A stretch of 64,000 nucleotides of DNA from Mesorhizobium sp. LNHC252B00 (GTDB lineage Bacteria; Pseudomonadota; Alphaproteobacteria; Rhizobiales; Rhizobiaceae): positions 1 through 64,000 of the forward strand of contig NZ_AYWO01000009.1 in NCBI RefSeq assembly GCF_000502955.1. Reading direction: 5' to 3'. The notes beneath the pieces are model-generated. The model was not told the DNA's origin, did no database searches, and saw only the letters and a program-made list of their open reading frames with translations. This document shows, in pieces, positions 53,530 through 62,739 of this stretch. Each line of letters begins with the position of its first letter. Position 1 is the first letter of the stretch. Made by a program: the position numbers and the translations under genes.

Positions 53530-54018
53530 CTAGCCGAGCGGCTTCTCAAAACTCAGCATCGTCGGCCTTGAGCTGTCGCGGGATTCCGTCGCGGCGCCGA
53601 CGGGCAGAAACCCTTTCGATCGGTAGAAGGCGATGGCGCCGCTATTGGCCTCCTCGACCTCGACGCGCAGCACTTGCGCTTCCGGGAAACTGTCCTCGAT
53701 CTCGTCGAGCAGCGATTGCCCGATGCCGCGCCTTTGGCAGTCCGGATGGACGTAAAGCTGGTTCAACAGGATGACCTTCGCATCCGCGGTGGCGGCGGCG
53801 AAAGCCATGCCGCCGATGCGCTTGCCGTCATCGGCCACCAGGAACTCCGAATTCGGCCGTGTCAGCCGCGAACGAAGCGAGGCAATCGAGTGCCATTCAT
53901 CGGTGATCTCGGTCACTTTGGCAGCGCCATAAAGGGCGTCATAGGTCGCATGCCAAGTCTCGACCAGCAGCGTCCGCACAGCGGCAAGGTCGCGCTCCCC
54001 GGCGGTGCGGACGAACAC
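53530..54018 (-). CDS. GNAT family N-acetyltransferase
   Basis: Likely start is the GTG at 54018, four bases after the gatB stop; product 162 residues. It has the GNAT core: start RTAGERDLAAVRTLLVETW, strand FLVADDGKRIGGMAFA, acetyl-CoA loop with QLYVHPDCQRRGIGQSLLDE (~90-109) and the last helix with NSGAIAFYRSKGFLPVG. It transfers an acetyl group from CoA; the acceptor is unknown and could be a protein amine (RimI-like). It is co-transcribed with gatB. Confidence 0.85.
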   Translation of the reverse strand: MFVRTAGERDLAAVRTLLVETWHATYDALYGAAKVTEITDEWHSIASLRSRLTRPNSEFLVADDGKRIGGMAFAAATADAKVILLNQLYVHPDCQRRGIGQSLLDEIEDSFPEAQVLRVEVEEANSGAIAFYRSKGFLPVGAATESRDSSRPTMLSFEKPLG

Positions 54019-54022
54019 AGCC

Positions 54023-55522
54023 CTACTCGATGCCCAGCTTGACCTTGACGAGATCGTTGACCGCTTGTGGGTTGGCCTTGCCACCGGTCGCCTTCATCAC
54101 CTGGCCAACGAACCAGCCCGCCATGCTCGGCTTGGCGCGCGCCTGTTCGACCTTGTCGGGGTTGGCAGCGATGACCTCGTCCACGGCCCTCTCGATGGCG
54201 CCGGTGTCGGTAACCTGCTTCATGCCACGGCTCTCGACCAGCTGGCGCGGATCGCCGCCCTCGGTCCAGACGATCTCGAAGAGGTCCTTGGCGATTTTGC
54301 CGGAGATGGTCCCATCCTTGATGAGATCGATGACCGCGCCCAGCTGATCAGGCGAAATCGGAGCGTTTTCAATGCCTTTTCCTGCCTTGTTCAATTGTCC
54401 GAGCAGATCGTTGATGACCCAGTTGGCGGCGAGCTTGCCGTCGCGGCCGGCGGCGACCTTCTCGAAATAATCGGCGATCGGCTTTTCCGAAACCAGGATC
54501 GAGGCGTCATAGGTCGAAAGGCCGAGCGACGAGATCAGCCGCGCCTTCTTGTCGTCCGGCAGTTCCGGCAACTCCCTCGCCAGCGCATCGACATACGCCT
54601 GGTCGAATTCCAGCGGCAGAAGATCCGGATCGGGGAAATAGCGGTAATCGTGCGCCTCTTCCTTCGAGCGCATCGAACGCGTCTCGCCCTTGACGGCATC
54701 GAACAGCCGCGTTTCCTGGTCGATCTTGCCGCCATCCTCGAGGATGGCAATCTGCCGGCGTGCCTCGTAGTCGATGGCCTGGCCGATGAAGCGGATCGAA
54801 TTGACGTTCTTGACCTCGCAGCGCGTGCCGAACTCACCGCCCGGCTTGCGTACCGAGACGTTGACGTCGGCACGCATCGAGCCTTCGTCCATGTTGCCGT
54901 CGCAGGTGCCGAGATAGCGCACGATGGTGCGCAGCTTGGTGACATAGGCCTTGGCTTCGTCGGCCGAGCGCATATCCGGCTTCGAGACGATCTCCATTAG
55001 CGCCACGCCCGACCGGTTGAGGTCGACATAGGACATGGTCGGATGCTGGTCGTGCATCGACTTGCCCGCATCCTGCTCCAGATGCAGCCGCTCGATGCCG
55101 ACCTCGATGTCCTCGAATTCGCCCTGGCGGTCGGGACCGACCGAGACGATCACCGTGCCCTCGCCGACGATCGGCTGCTTGAACTGCGAGATTTGGTAAC
55201 CCTGCGGCAGGTCGGGATAAAAGTAGTTTTTCCGGTCGAAGACCGACTTGTGGTTGATCTGCGCCTTCAGCCCAAGGCCAGTGCGGATCGCCTGCTTGAC
55301 GCATTCCTCGTTGATGACGGGCAACATGCCCGGCATCGCCGCGTCGACCAGGCTGACATTGGCGTTGGGTGCCGCTCCAAAGGCGGTCGAGGCGCCGGAA
55401 AACAGCTTTGCTTCCGAGGTGACCTGCGCGTGGACCTCGAGACCGATGATGATCTCCCAGTCGCCGGTGGCACCAGAAACAAGGCGCTTGGCGTCGGGCG
55501 TGCGGGTGTCGATGAGGGACAT
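54023..55522 (-). CDS. gatB: Asp-tRNA(Asn)/Glu-tRNA(Gln) amidotransferase subunit B
   Basis: The start is the ATG at 55522 ([13 protein letters not shown]); product 499 residues. It has [35 protein letters not shown]-like [36 protein letters not shown], the DPDLLPL block and the C-terminal YqeY-like tail ([20 protein letters not shown]). With GatA and GatC it amidates mischarged tRNAs in organisms lacking some direct synthetases. gatA and gatC are not in the window, which is usual for the genus. Confidence 0.95.
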   Translation of the reverse strand: MSLIDTRTPDAKRLVSGATGDWEIIIGLEVHAQVTSEAKLFSGASTAFGAAPNANVSLVDAAMPGMLPVINEECVKQAIRTGLGLKAQINHKSVFDRKNYFYPDLPQGYQISQFKQPIVGEGTVIVSVGPDRQGEFEDIEVGIERLHLEQDAGKSMHDQHPTMSYVDLNRSGVALMEIVSKPDMRSADEAKAYVTKLRTIVRYLGTCDGNMDEGSMRADVNVSVRKPGGEFGTRCEVKNVNSIRFIGQAIDYEARRQIAILEDGGKIDQETRLFDAVKGETRSMRSKEEAHDYRYFPDPDLLPLEFDQAYVDALARELPELPDDKKARLISSLGLSTYDASILVSEKPIADYFEKVAAGRDGKLAANWVINDLLGQLNKAGKGIENAPISPDQLGAVIDLIKDGTISGKIAKDLFEIVWTEGGDPRQLVESRGMKQVTDTGAIERAVDEVIAANPDKVEQARAKPSMAGWFVGQVMKATGGKANPQAVNDLVKVKLGIE

Positions 55523-55801
55523 TGTGGCCTGCGTATTGGAACTACGGATTATGCGTTTACGCATATTTTGGTGTGCAACTTCGCTAGTGCAAACCGTTCA
55601 ACGAGACAAGCGCAAAGCCACGGACTGGCCTTTTCAGCCGCTTTCGCCTATAGGACGCCCATCCCAATGGAGAGTGGATGTCCACTTACGCTCAGTCCCG
55701 GTAAGGCCCTGACCTCCTAGCGAGGCAGGGCAGAAAACCTGAAACCCCGTGCCGTGAAGTTTCGCGGCGGCGGCATTTTCTGTTTTCCCGGAAACTCTCC
55801 C

Positions 55802-56059
55802 ATGGATATTTCGCGCATTGAACAGCGCATCCTGCACCTGCTCGCGCAGGGCGGACGCATTGAAATCGAAAAGAACGAGAAAAAGCGGATCGCCTCCGTC
55901 AAATGCCTGACCCGTGACGGCTGGCATTATCCGGGCGTCGATCTCGACATGTTTCGAAAGCTGAAGCGGAAGAAGGCCGTTTCTTCGTCGGGCGGTGGAC
56001 CCTACCGCATCACCCGGCGTGGGCTGGAACTCGTCCGTTCCGAACTCGACAACAGGTAG
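55802..56059 (+). CDS. YjhX-type (UPF0386) protein
   Basis: The start is the ATG at 55802 (MDISRIEQRILHLLAQGG); product 85 residues. It is a small winged-helix-like protein closely following the YjhX pattern: GGRIEIEKNEKKRIASVKCL, a middle TRDGWHYPGVDLDMFRKLKR and the end PYRITRRGLELVRSELDNR. E. coli YjhX is reported as a toxin whose partner is the acetyltransferase YjhQ. No partner is adjacent here; a GNAT gene lies beyond gatB on the other strand. A housekeeping DNA-binding role is also possible. Confidence 0.82.
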   Translation: MDISRIEQRILHLLAQGGRIEIEKNEKKRIASVKCLTRDGWHYPGVDLDMFRKLKRKKAVSSSGGGPYRITRRGLELVRSELDNR

Positions 56060-56106
56060 ACACGGCTCCGCCGGTCGGTGCTCCGGCCGGCGGTTCCCTC
56101 CACCGC

Positions 56107-56538
56107 TCAGGCGGTGGCGATATAGGCCCTGATCTCTTCGGCCTCGCGCTCGACATCCTCGATGCGGCGCTTGACCACGTCGCCGATAGACACGATGCCA
56201 TCGAGCATGCCGTCCTTTTCCACCGGCAGATGGCGGAAACGGCCTCGGGTCATGATTTCCATCACCTCGTTGACGGTGTGGTTCTCGTTGCAGATCTTCA
56301 CCTTGGGCGTCATCGCCGAACGCACGGCTATATCGAGCGCGGCACCGCCTTCCTTGGCCAGAACCCGCACAATGTCGCGCTCGGAAAGAATGCCGACGAT
56401 CTTGTGGTCACCATTGGTGATGACCAGCGCGCCGATCCTGTGTTCGGACAGGATGCGAATGGCTTCGCTCAGCTTTTCGTTCGGCCCGAGCGTCAACACA
56501 TCATGGCCTTTTTTCTCGAGAATTGCCTTCACCGTCAT
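56107..56538 (-). CDS. CBS-domain pair protein
   Basis: The start is the ATG at 56538 behind GAGGAGG; product 143 residues. It consists of two CBS motifs: the first with LTLGPNEKLSEAIRILSEHR, IGALVITNGDHKIVGILSER and DIVRVLAKEG, the second from AMTPKVKICNENHTVNEVME to RFRHLPVEKDGMLDGIVSIG and DVVKRRIEDVE. Such stand-alone Bateman modules bind adenine nucleotides and act as energy sensors. No enzyme domain is present. Probably cytoplasmic. Confidence 0.88.
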   Translation of the reverse strand: MTVKAILEKKGHDVLTLGPNEKLSEAIRILSEHRIGALVITNGDHKIVGILSERDIVRVLAKEGGAALDIAVRSAMTPKVKICNENHTVNEVMEIMTRGRFRHLPVEKDGMLDGIVSIGDVVKRRIEDVEREAEEIRAYIATA

Positions 56539-56626
56539 GGCTTCCTCCTCTGCTTTTTGCCCGCCGGTTCCAGCCTGACCGGCTTTCACATAAGAGTGAA
56601 TATCGTGCGCCGTGATCGGTTGCATT

Positions 56627-57391
56627 TCAAGTGCGGTGGTCGGTGTTCTCCCATTCCGGCGCCTGCCACCGCCTGTCGAACCAGCGCAGGCCGAAGAAGC
56701 CGGCAACGAAGCCGCCAATATGGGCTTCCCACGCGATCTGGCCCTCTACACCCGGGGCAAAGCCAAGAAGACCGGTGGCAAGATTGATGATCATCCACAC
56801 GGCGAGGAAGATCACGACGCCGCGCAAGCGCAATACCAATGCGATCGGCAGCACCGGGCCGGCGAAGGCAGCCTTGCCGGCCGAGCGATCGGTACGGAAA
56901 CCGAACCGCGCCGCAGCTCCCATCATGCCTGATATGGCTCCCGAGGCACCGACCAGCGGCGCTTCTCCATAAGGATGCATCGCCCAGAAAAGCGCGACCG
57001 AAGCCAGCCCGGTTACGGCAAAGAACAGCGCGAACCAGAGCGTGCCCAAACGATTTGCCAATGGCGAGCCAAAGGCTGCAAGCCAGACCATGTTGATGGC
57101 AATATGGGCAAAGCCGCCATGCATGAAGGCATAGGTGAACGGCCGGGAAAACAGGAACCAGTCGAAGCCATATTGTCCGGTGTAGAGAACCGGGATGAAA
57201 GCCCCGTCGTACAGCAATAACATCTGCTGTGCTTCGTTCAGCACATATTGCTGCAGCAGATAGACGGCGACGCAAATGCCGATCACCGCCAGCACCACCG
57301 GGGGCAGGTTGAACACCGGCTCACGCCGCCGTGGCGGCGCGTCGTCCACCTGTTGTGTTTCCGAAGGGTCTGCCGGTTCGCTCATGCGCAT
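56627..57391 (-). CDS. rhomboid family intramembrane serine protease
   Basis: A protein of 254 residues; the start is the ATG at 57391 or 57385. After a polar N-terminus with PPRRREPVFNLPP come six hydrophobic segments. The key motifs are FMHGGFAHIAINMVWLAAFG (helix 2), the catalytic Ser in LVGASGAISGMMGAAARF (~160) and the catalytic His in EAHIGGFVAGFFG (~220). It cleaves membrane proteins within the bilayer; the substrate is unknown. It lies upstream of the CBS gene on the same strand. Confidence 0.9.
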   Translation of the reverse strand: MRMSEPADPSETQQVDDAPPRRREPVFNLPPVVLAVIGICVAVYLLQQYVLNEAQQMLLLYDGAFIPVLYTGQYGFDWFLFSRPFTYAFMHGGFAHIAINMVWLAAFGSPLANRLGTLWFALFFAVTGLASVALFWAMHPYGEAPLVGASGAISGMMGAAARFGFRTDRSAGKAAFAGPVLPIALVLRLRGVVIFLAVWMIINLATGLLGFAPGVEGQIAWEAHIGGFVAGFFGLRWFDRRWQAPEWENTDHRT

Positions 57392-57613
57392 CTGATCCAG
57401 GATTCCTGCGCGTCCTTTAGAGCAAGGATGCTCGCGTTGGAACAATTCTGTTTCCCGGACAGCGAATGCCCCGCACCAGGTCGCCTTCATTTGCTAAAAG
57501 ACCGAAAGGAAGCGAAGCGGAAATGCTCCGGGATGCGAAAAACTCGCAACGAGCGTTCTCGGAAGCGATGATCCCCCTCCCTAGAATGCCGCCAATTCCA
57601 AAGGGGTCCCCAC

Positions 57614-58651
57614 ATGATCAAGCATCTTCTTTCCCTGGCCGTCGCTGGCATCGCCAGTCTCGTCACCGCCGCTTCGGCGCAGGGCATATCCGGCGCACCA
57701 GCTCCCTTCGACAAGGGCGGCGTCAAGATTGCCGTCGTCAGCTTCCTCGGCTCCGGCGACTGGCTCCAGGCATTCGAGGCCGGCGTGAAGCGCCAGGCCG
57801 ACGCGCTTGGCATCGAGGCCAACATCTCGCAGGCGCGCAACGACATCAACACCGAGCGGCAGTTGATCCAGCAGGCGATCAACCTCGGCGTGCAAGGCAT
57901 CATCATCAACAACGGCCAGCCCGAAGCCATCAAGGACGTCGCACAGGCGGCGCTTGACGCCGGCATTCCGGTGGTGGCCTACGACACCAATCTCGACAAT
58001 CCAAAGATCCCGCAGGTCGAACAGTCCGACGCCGATATGGCGCGCCTCGTGCTCGACCAGGCGGTCAAGGACCAGGGCCAGAAATTCGATGGCGGCGTCC
58101 TCTATGTCGCCGGCTTCGCGCCGCTCGATCGCCGCTATGCGGTCTGGAAGGATTTCGGCAAAAAGTACCTAGGCATCAAGGAAGTCGCCACCTGGGGCGT
58201 GGTCAACGACACCGTCGCCGCTTCGGTCGCGGACCAGACCAAGGCTGTGCTCACCGCCAACCCGACGCTTTCGGTTGTCTTCGCTCCATGGGACGAATTC
58301 GCTCGTGGCGTGAAGCTCGCCATCGACGAGCTTGGCGTCGCCGATAAGGTGAAGATCTATGGCGTCGACATCTCGACCTCGGACATCCAGGCCATTCTCG
58401 AACCGAACAGCCCTTGGGTGGCGACGGCCGCAACCAATCCGGCCGTGGTCGGCGAGGCTTCGGTGCGTGCGCTTGCCCAGCTGATCGCCGGACAGAATCC
58501 CGGCCATTCCGTGCTGATCCAGCCGACGCTCGTCACCAGGAAGGATCTCGTCGACAACAACATCAAGACGATCGAGGACCTGCAGGCGAAGTTCCCGGCC
58601 TTCAAGGACAGCGACGCGGCAAAAGCACCCTGGATACCTGCGTCCAATTGA
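57614..58651 (+). CDS. sugar-type ABC transporter binding protein (first paralogue)
   Basis: A protein of 345 residues with signal peptide (LLSLAVAGIASLVTAASAQ, cleavage ~23). The mature protein is a periplasmic type I sugar-binding fold (Peripla_BP_4): GGVKIAVVSFLGSGDWLQAF, INLGVQGIIINNGQPEAIKD, GIPVVAYDTNL, LSVVFAPWDEFARGVKLAID and DKVKIYGVDISTSDI. It probably binds a sugar or polyol and delivers it to the permease encoded downstream. A second gene of closely related sequence is at 62740-63783. A stable stem-loop follows, which may raise the level of this protein over the membrane parts. Confidence 0.85.
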   Translation: MIKHLLSLAVAGIASLVTAASAQGISGAPAPFDKGGVKIAVVSFLGSGDWLQAFEAGVKRQADALGIEANISQARNDINTERQLIQQAINLGVQGIIINNGQPEAIKDVAQAALDAGIPVVAYDTNLDNPKIPQVEQSDADMARLVLDQAVKDQGQKFDGGVLYVAGFAPLDRRYAVWKDFGKKYLGIKEVATWGVVNDTVAASVADQTKAVLTANPTLSVVFAPWDEFARGVKLAIDELGVADKVKIYGVDISTSDIQAILEPNSPWVATAATNPAVVGEASVRALAQLIAGQNPGHSVLIQPTLVTRKDLVDNNIKTIEDLQAKFPAFKDSDAAKAPWIPASN

Positions 58652-58690
58652 AATCCGGCATCTTCCTTCAGACAATCAGCAATCGGAACA

Positions 58691-58717
58691 ATCATCCCCG
58701 GCCTGACCGGGGATGAT
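58691..58717 (+). other. intercistronic stem-loop after binding-protein gene
   Basis: ATCATCCCCGG and CCGGGGATGAT form a perfect 11-base stem with a five-base loop CCTGA. There is no T run after it, so it is not a typical terminator. Such hairpins after binding-protein genes often protect the upstream mRNA and give the protein in excess. Confidence 0.65.
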
Positions 58718-58806
58718 CACACTGGAATGCCCGACGACGACCGCATCTGTGCCTCCACCCGCTCCGGCAGGCAGGAGGCACCGGCCCGACCTTGCGAAAG
58801 ACGATC

Positions 58807-60063
58807 ATGAGTTCTGTCCCTGCCCCCGACTATTTCAGCAACATGCGCCTGATCGGCCATTCCGATCAGGGTGGGCGACCGGACGGATTGCAGGTGATGG
58901 TGCATCGGGGCTTCGCCTATGTCGCGCATCCCTGGTCGCAGGGTTTTTCCATCATCGATGTGCGCGATCCCAAGAATCCGGGCGGGACCGTGTTCGTGCC
59001 GGCGCCACCGAATACCTGGACGATCCATCTACAGACGCATGAAGACCTATTGCTGGTCGTCCATGCGCGCGATCTGTTCGCCGATGCTGCTTTCGCGTTC
59101 GATGAGAAGGTCTACTACACCAAGTCGATCGGCGAGACGATCGGCACCGCGTCCGGTTCGGGCTCGGCGCGGGCCTGGTCGGCCGGCATGGCCATCTACG
59201 ATATCTCGAAGCCAAAGCAGCCTCGCCAGATTGGCTTCTTCCCGGTCGATGGCATCGGTATTCATCGCATCTGGTATGTCGGTGGGCGCTACGCCTATGT
59301 GTCGGCGCTTCTCGACGGCTACAGCGACTACATTCTGCTCACTGTCGACCTTCAAGACCCGACACGGCCCGTCGAGGCCGGTCGCTGGTGGATACCCGGC
59401 ATGCATCTCGCCGGCGGCGAGACACCGGGCTGGCCCGACGGCCGACGCTACGCGTTGCATCATGCGGTCGTCGAAGGCGACACCGCCTATGCCTGCTGGC
59501 GCGACGGCGGGCTGACCGTGCTCGATGTCGCGGACCCTGCCCTGCCGAAGCTGATCACCCACAAAAACTGGTCGCCGCCCTATGGAGGCGGCACGCATTC
59601 GGCGCTGCCGCTGGTCAAGCGCGGTCTGCTCGTCGTCGCCGACGAGGCCGTGCTCGACCATGAGGAGGACGGGCGCAAGCATACCTGGATCTTCGACATG
59701 CGCGATCCGGCGAACCCTATTTCGATCTCGACGCTGCCGACCCCGGATGAAACCGACTACACCGCCAAGGGCGGACATTTCGGCCCGCACAATCTGCATG
59801 AGAACCGGCCGGGCAGCTTCGTGTCCGACACGCTGATCTTTGCAACCTACCAGAATGCAGGGGTGCGCGTTTTCGACATCTCCGACCCCTATCGGCCGAA
59901 GGAGACAGGAGCGCTGGTACCGCCAGCGCCCAGCCGCATGGTCGACAAGCGTCCGAACCGGCCACGAGTGATCCAGTCGACCGACGTGTTCGTCGACGCC
60001 AATGGCATCATCTATTCGCCCGATTACAATGCCGGGCTGGCAATCATGGAATATGGCGGTTGA
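58807..60063 (+). CDS. LVIVD-repeat beta-propeller protein
   Basis: A protein of 418 residues from the ATG at 58807 with no signal peptide, so probably cytoplasmic. It has five or more repeats of a YV/AYV-(x)n-IIDVRDPKNP kind (FAYVAHPWSQGFSIIDVRDP, AIYDISKPKQPRQIG, LLTVDLQDPTRPVEAG, LTVLDVADPALPKLI, VRVFDISDPYRPKETG), which fold into a beta-propeller. Several conserved His (HLQTHEDL, GIHRIW, HHAVVEG, GTHSALP, GPHNLHENRPG) could bind metal, suggesting an enzyme. It sits between the binding-protein and ATPase genes and overlaps the latter by four bases, so a role with the transported sugar is likely. Confidence 0.75.
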   Translation: MSSVPAPDYFSNMRLIGHSDQGGRPDGLQVMVHRGFAYVAHPWSQGFSIIDVRDPKNPGGTVFVPAPPNTWTIHLQTHEDLLLVVHARDLFADAAFAFDEKVYYTKSIGETIGTASGSGSARAWSAGMAIYDISKPKQPRQIGFFPVDGIGIHRIWYVGGRYAYVSALLDGYSDYILLTVDLQDPTRPVEAGRWWIPGMHLAGGETPGWPDGRRYALHHAVVEGDTAYACWRDGGLTVLDVADPALPKLITHKNWSPPYGGGTHSALPLVKRGLLVVADEAVLDHEEDGRKHTWIFDMRDPANPISISTLPTPDETDYTAKGGHFGPHNLHENRPGSFVSDTLIFATYQNAGVRVFDISDPYRPKETGALVPPAPSRMVDKRPNRPRVIQSTDVFVDANGIIYSPDYNAGLAIMEYGG

Positions 60064-61664
60064 CAGACGCGACCGTGCCCGTTGGCTTGCCTGCCTTTCT
60101 CAGTTCTCACCCAATCCATAACCGGCTGAACCACTTGTCCCTCACCGCCGCCCCCATTGCCGTCGCTGTCGCCGGGATCGAGAAATCTTTTGGGCCGACG
60201 CGCGCGCTCGCCGGAGCCGATCTTGCCGTCGCGGCCGGGGAGGTGGTGGCGCTGATGGGCGCCAATGGCGCCGGCAAGTCGACGCTGGTGAAAATCCTTT
60301 CGGGCTCACATGTGCCCGACGCGGGAACGATCACGCTTGGCGGCAGGTTCGTCGCCTTCGCCTCGCCCAGCGCCGCCAAGGCTGCCGGCATCGCGACCGT
60401 CCATCAGGCGACGGACCAGGCCGGCGCCGCTGGATTGACGGTCGCCGAGAATCTTCTGCTCGATGAACTTTGCCAGCCCGGCGGGCGCTTCTTCGTCTCG
60501 GCCACGTCTATCCGCAGGCGTGCGCGCGCCATCGCGGCGCTGATCGATCTCGACCTGCCGCTCGACCGCGACTTCGTCGATCTGCGGCCGGCGGAACGGC
60601 AATTGGTCGCCATCGCCCGCGCCGTAGCGGCCAAGGCCTCGGTCCTCATTCTCGATGAGCCGACATCCAGCCTTTCGGCCAAGGAAGCGGACCGGCTCTT
60701 CGCCATCATCCGGCGGCTGCGGACCGGCGGCATGGCAATCCTCTACATCTCGCACAGGCTTGGCGACCTTGCCGCCATCGCCGATCGCGCCGTCATCATG
60801 CGCGGCGGTCGCATCGTCGGCGCTTTTGCCAAGCCGATCGATTTCCCTGCCGCCGTTGCGGCCATGATCGGCCGAACATTGGAAGCCGCCACCCATGACG
60901 GCAAGACGTCGACGGCCCCGATCGTCGCCTCCATCAAGGGCGCGCGGCTGATTCCCGGTGCACGGCCTTTCGATCTCGACCTGCGCTCCGGCGAGGTCGT
61001 CGCGCTGACCGGCACGCTCGGCTCGGGCAAAAGCCGGCTGCTGCGCGCGCTTTTCGGCCTGGAAACGCTGGCGCAGGGCAGCTTCGTGCTCGATGGAAAA
61101 CCGTGGCTTTCGAACGGACCGGGGCGATCGATCGAAAACGGCGTTTTCATGGTCGCCGAAGATCGCTGGGCATCGTCGCTTTTGCCAGCCGAGATTCCGG
61201 GCGCCTCGATTGCCGGCACGATCGCCCTGCCGCATCTGCGGCGCTGGTTTCCCAGCGGTCTGCTGCGGGCCGCGCGCGAGCGCAGGGTCGCCTCCGAGGC
61301 GATCGCCCGGCTCGGCATCAAGGCGCGCGGACCCGACGACACACTCGATGAGCTTTCCGGCGGCAACCAGCAGAAGGTCGTGCTCGCCCGCTGGCAAGCG
61401 GCACCTTGCCGGCTGCTGTTGCTCGACGAGCCTTTCCAGGGCGTCGACGTCGGCGCGCGTGCCGACCTGATCGCCGCGATCCGCAACAGCCAGAGCGATT
61501 CCGCCACGCTGATCGCGACAAGCGACACCGAAGAGGCGCTGGAGGTTGCCGACCGCATCCTCGTCATGCGCGATCATTCACTTCACGAGGCCGGTGACGG
61601 CCATGGCTCGCTGACAGACCAGATCGGCAAGGTCGAGAGCGAAAAGGCCGGAGATCATCGATGA
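60060..61664 (+). CDS. sugar ABC transporter ATP-binding protein (RbsA-type, two domains)
   Basis: A protein of 534 residues from a TTG at 60060 that overlaps the previous stop; a later start is possible because the first ~30 residues are not conserved. Domain 1 has Walker A MGANGAGKST, LRPAERQLVAIARAVAAKAS and LILDEPTSSLSAKE. Domain 2 has a degenerate P-loop (GTLGSGKSR), signature LSGGNQQKVVLARWQ and LLLDEPFQGVDVGARADL. Both halves are needed in carbohydrate importers of the CUT2 group. It is coupled to the permease by ATGA. Confidence 0.9.
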   Translation: MTDATVPVGLPAFLSSHPIHNRLNHLSLTAAPIAVAVAGIEKSFGPTRALAGADLAVAAGEVVALMGANGAGKSTLVKILSGSHVPDAGTITLGGRFVAFASPSAAKAAGIATVHQATDQAGAAGLTVAENLLLDELCQPGGRFFVSATSIRRRARAIAALIDLDLPLDRDFVDLRPAERQLVAIARAVAAKASVLILDEPTSSLSAKEADRLFAIIRRLRTGGMAILYISHRLGDLAAIADRAVIMRGGRIVGAFAKPIDFPAAVAAMIGRTLEAATHDGKTSTAPIVASIKGARLIPGARPFDLDLRSGEVVALTGTLGSGKSRLLRALFGLETLAQGSFVLDGKPWLSNGPGRSIENGVFMVAEDRWASSLLPAEIPGASIAGTIALPHLRRWFPSGLLRAARERRVASEAIARLGIKARGPDDTLDELSGGNQQKVVLARWQAAPCRLLLLDEPFQGVDVGARADLIAAIRNSQSDSATLIATSDTEEALEVADRILVMRDHSLHEAGDGHGSLTDQIGKVESEKAGDHR

Positions 61665-62677
61665 CGAACCTGACGACCGAGCAACCAGCCGCCCCGCGCA
61701 CATCGTTCTTCCGGGAGACGCGCCGCTACGCGCTCTTCGTGCTGCTGGCACTGATGGTGATCGGCTTCTGGTATGCCCAGCCCGCCTTCATCCGCTCGGC
61801 CAACCTGTTCTCGATCCTGCAGGCGGTTTCTGTCGTGGCGATCCTCGGCGTCGGGGTTTCTATCACAATGTCGGCCGACGGCTTCGATCTCTCGGTAGGC
61901 AGTATCGCCGCCTCGTCAGTGATGGCGGCGAGCTACGCCATGGTCGTCTGGCAGCTGGACGCGGCTGAGACCATGGTGCTGGTCCTGCTGATGGGCGCCT
62001 TCATAGGCCTCTTGAACGGGCTGCTGATCGTGCGTGTCGGCGTCCCCGATCTTCTCGCCACGCTGGCGACCATGTTCCTGCTCGCCGGCCTGCAGCTGAT
62101 CCCGACAGGCGGCCGCTCGATCACCGCCGGGATGGTGCTTCCCGACGGCTCATCGGTCACTGGCGCTTACGATCCAGCCTTCCTGATCCTCGGCCGGTCG
62201 CGGCTCTTCGACACGATCCCCTTGTCTGTCGTGGTCATGGCGGTCGTCGCCGTCCTCGCCTGGTTTCTGATGGAGCGTACGCGCTGGGGCCGCGTCTTCT
62301 ATGCGATCGGCGGCAACGAAACGGCCGCGCATCTATCCGGCGCGCCGACCAAGGCATACCGGCTCTGGGCCTATATCCTGTCCGGCACTCTTGCTTCGCT
62401 GGGAGGTCTGATCGTCGCTTCGCGTGTCGGCCGCGGCGATGTCTCAGCCGGCAACTCGCTCCTGCTCGATGCGGTGGCGGCCTCGCTGATCGGATATGCC
62501 GTGTTCGACAAGCGTCGCCCGCATGTGATCGGCACTGTGGCCGGCGCAATCTTCGTCGGCGTCCTCCTGAACGGCCTCACCATGCTGAACGCGCCCTATT
62601 ACACGCAAGATTTCGTCAAGGGCGTCGTGCTGGTTGGCGCTCTGGCGCTGACGTTCGGCCTGGGAAAGAAACGATAG
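61661..62677 (+). CDS. sugar ABC transporter permease (RbsC-type)
   Basis: A protein of 338 residues with about eight to ten transmembrane helices (YALFVLLALMVIGFWYAQPA at the start). It has the CUT2 permease signature: ILGVGVSITMSADGFDLSVG, GLLNGLLIVRVGVPDLLATL, RWGRVFYAIGGNETAAHLSG and IVASRVGRGDVSAGNSLLLD. It is expected to form the homodimeric channel for sugar or polyol. It starts within the ATPase gene end and is followed by a bidirectional hairpin. Confidence 0.92.
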   Translation: MTNLTTEQPAAPRTSFFRETRRYALFVLLALMVIGFWYAQPAFIRSANLFSILQAVSVVAILGVGVSITMSADGFDLSVGSIAASSVMAASYAMVVWQLDAAETMVLVLLMGAFIGLLNGLLIVRVGVPDLLATLATMFLLAGLQLIPTGGRSITAGMVLPDGSSVTGAYDPAFLILGRSRLFDTIPLSVVVMAVVAVLAWFLMERTRWGRVFYAIGGNETAAHLSGAPTKAYRLWAYILSGTLASLGGLIVASRVGRGDVSAGNSLLLDAVAASLIGYAVFDKRRPHVIGTVAGAIFVGVLLNGLTMLNAPYYTQDFVKGVVLVGALALTFGLGKKR

Positions 62678-62697
62678 TTCACGCCGGCACAGGCGTT

Positions 62698-62736
62698 ATC
62701 TCCCCTCCTTCGCGGCGAAACGAGGGAGGGGAGAAA
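62698..62736. terminator. bidirectional hairpin between permease and second binding-protein gene
   Basis: CTCCCCTCC and GGAGGGGAG form a strong stem (about 62699-62732) around a GC-rich inner part, with AAAA on the right. It lies between two convergent genes 62 bases apart and could stop transcription from both sides. Confidence 0.6.
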
Positions 62737-62739
62737 AGG

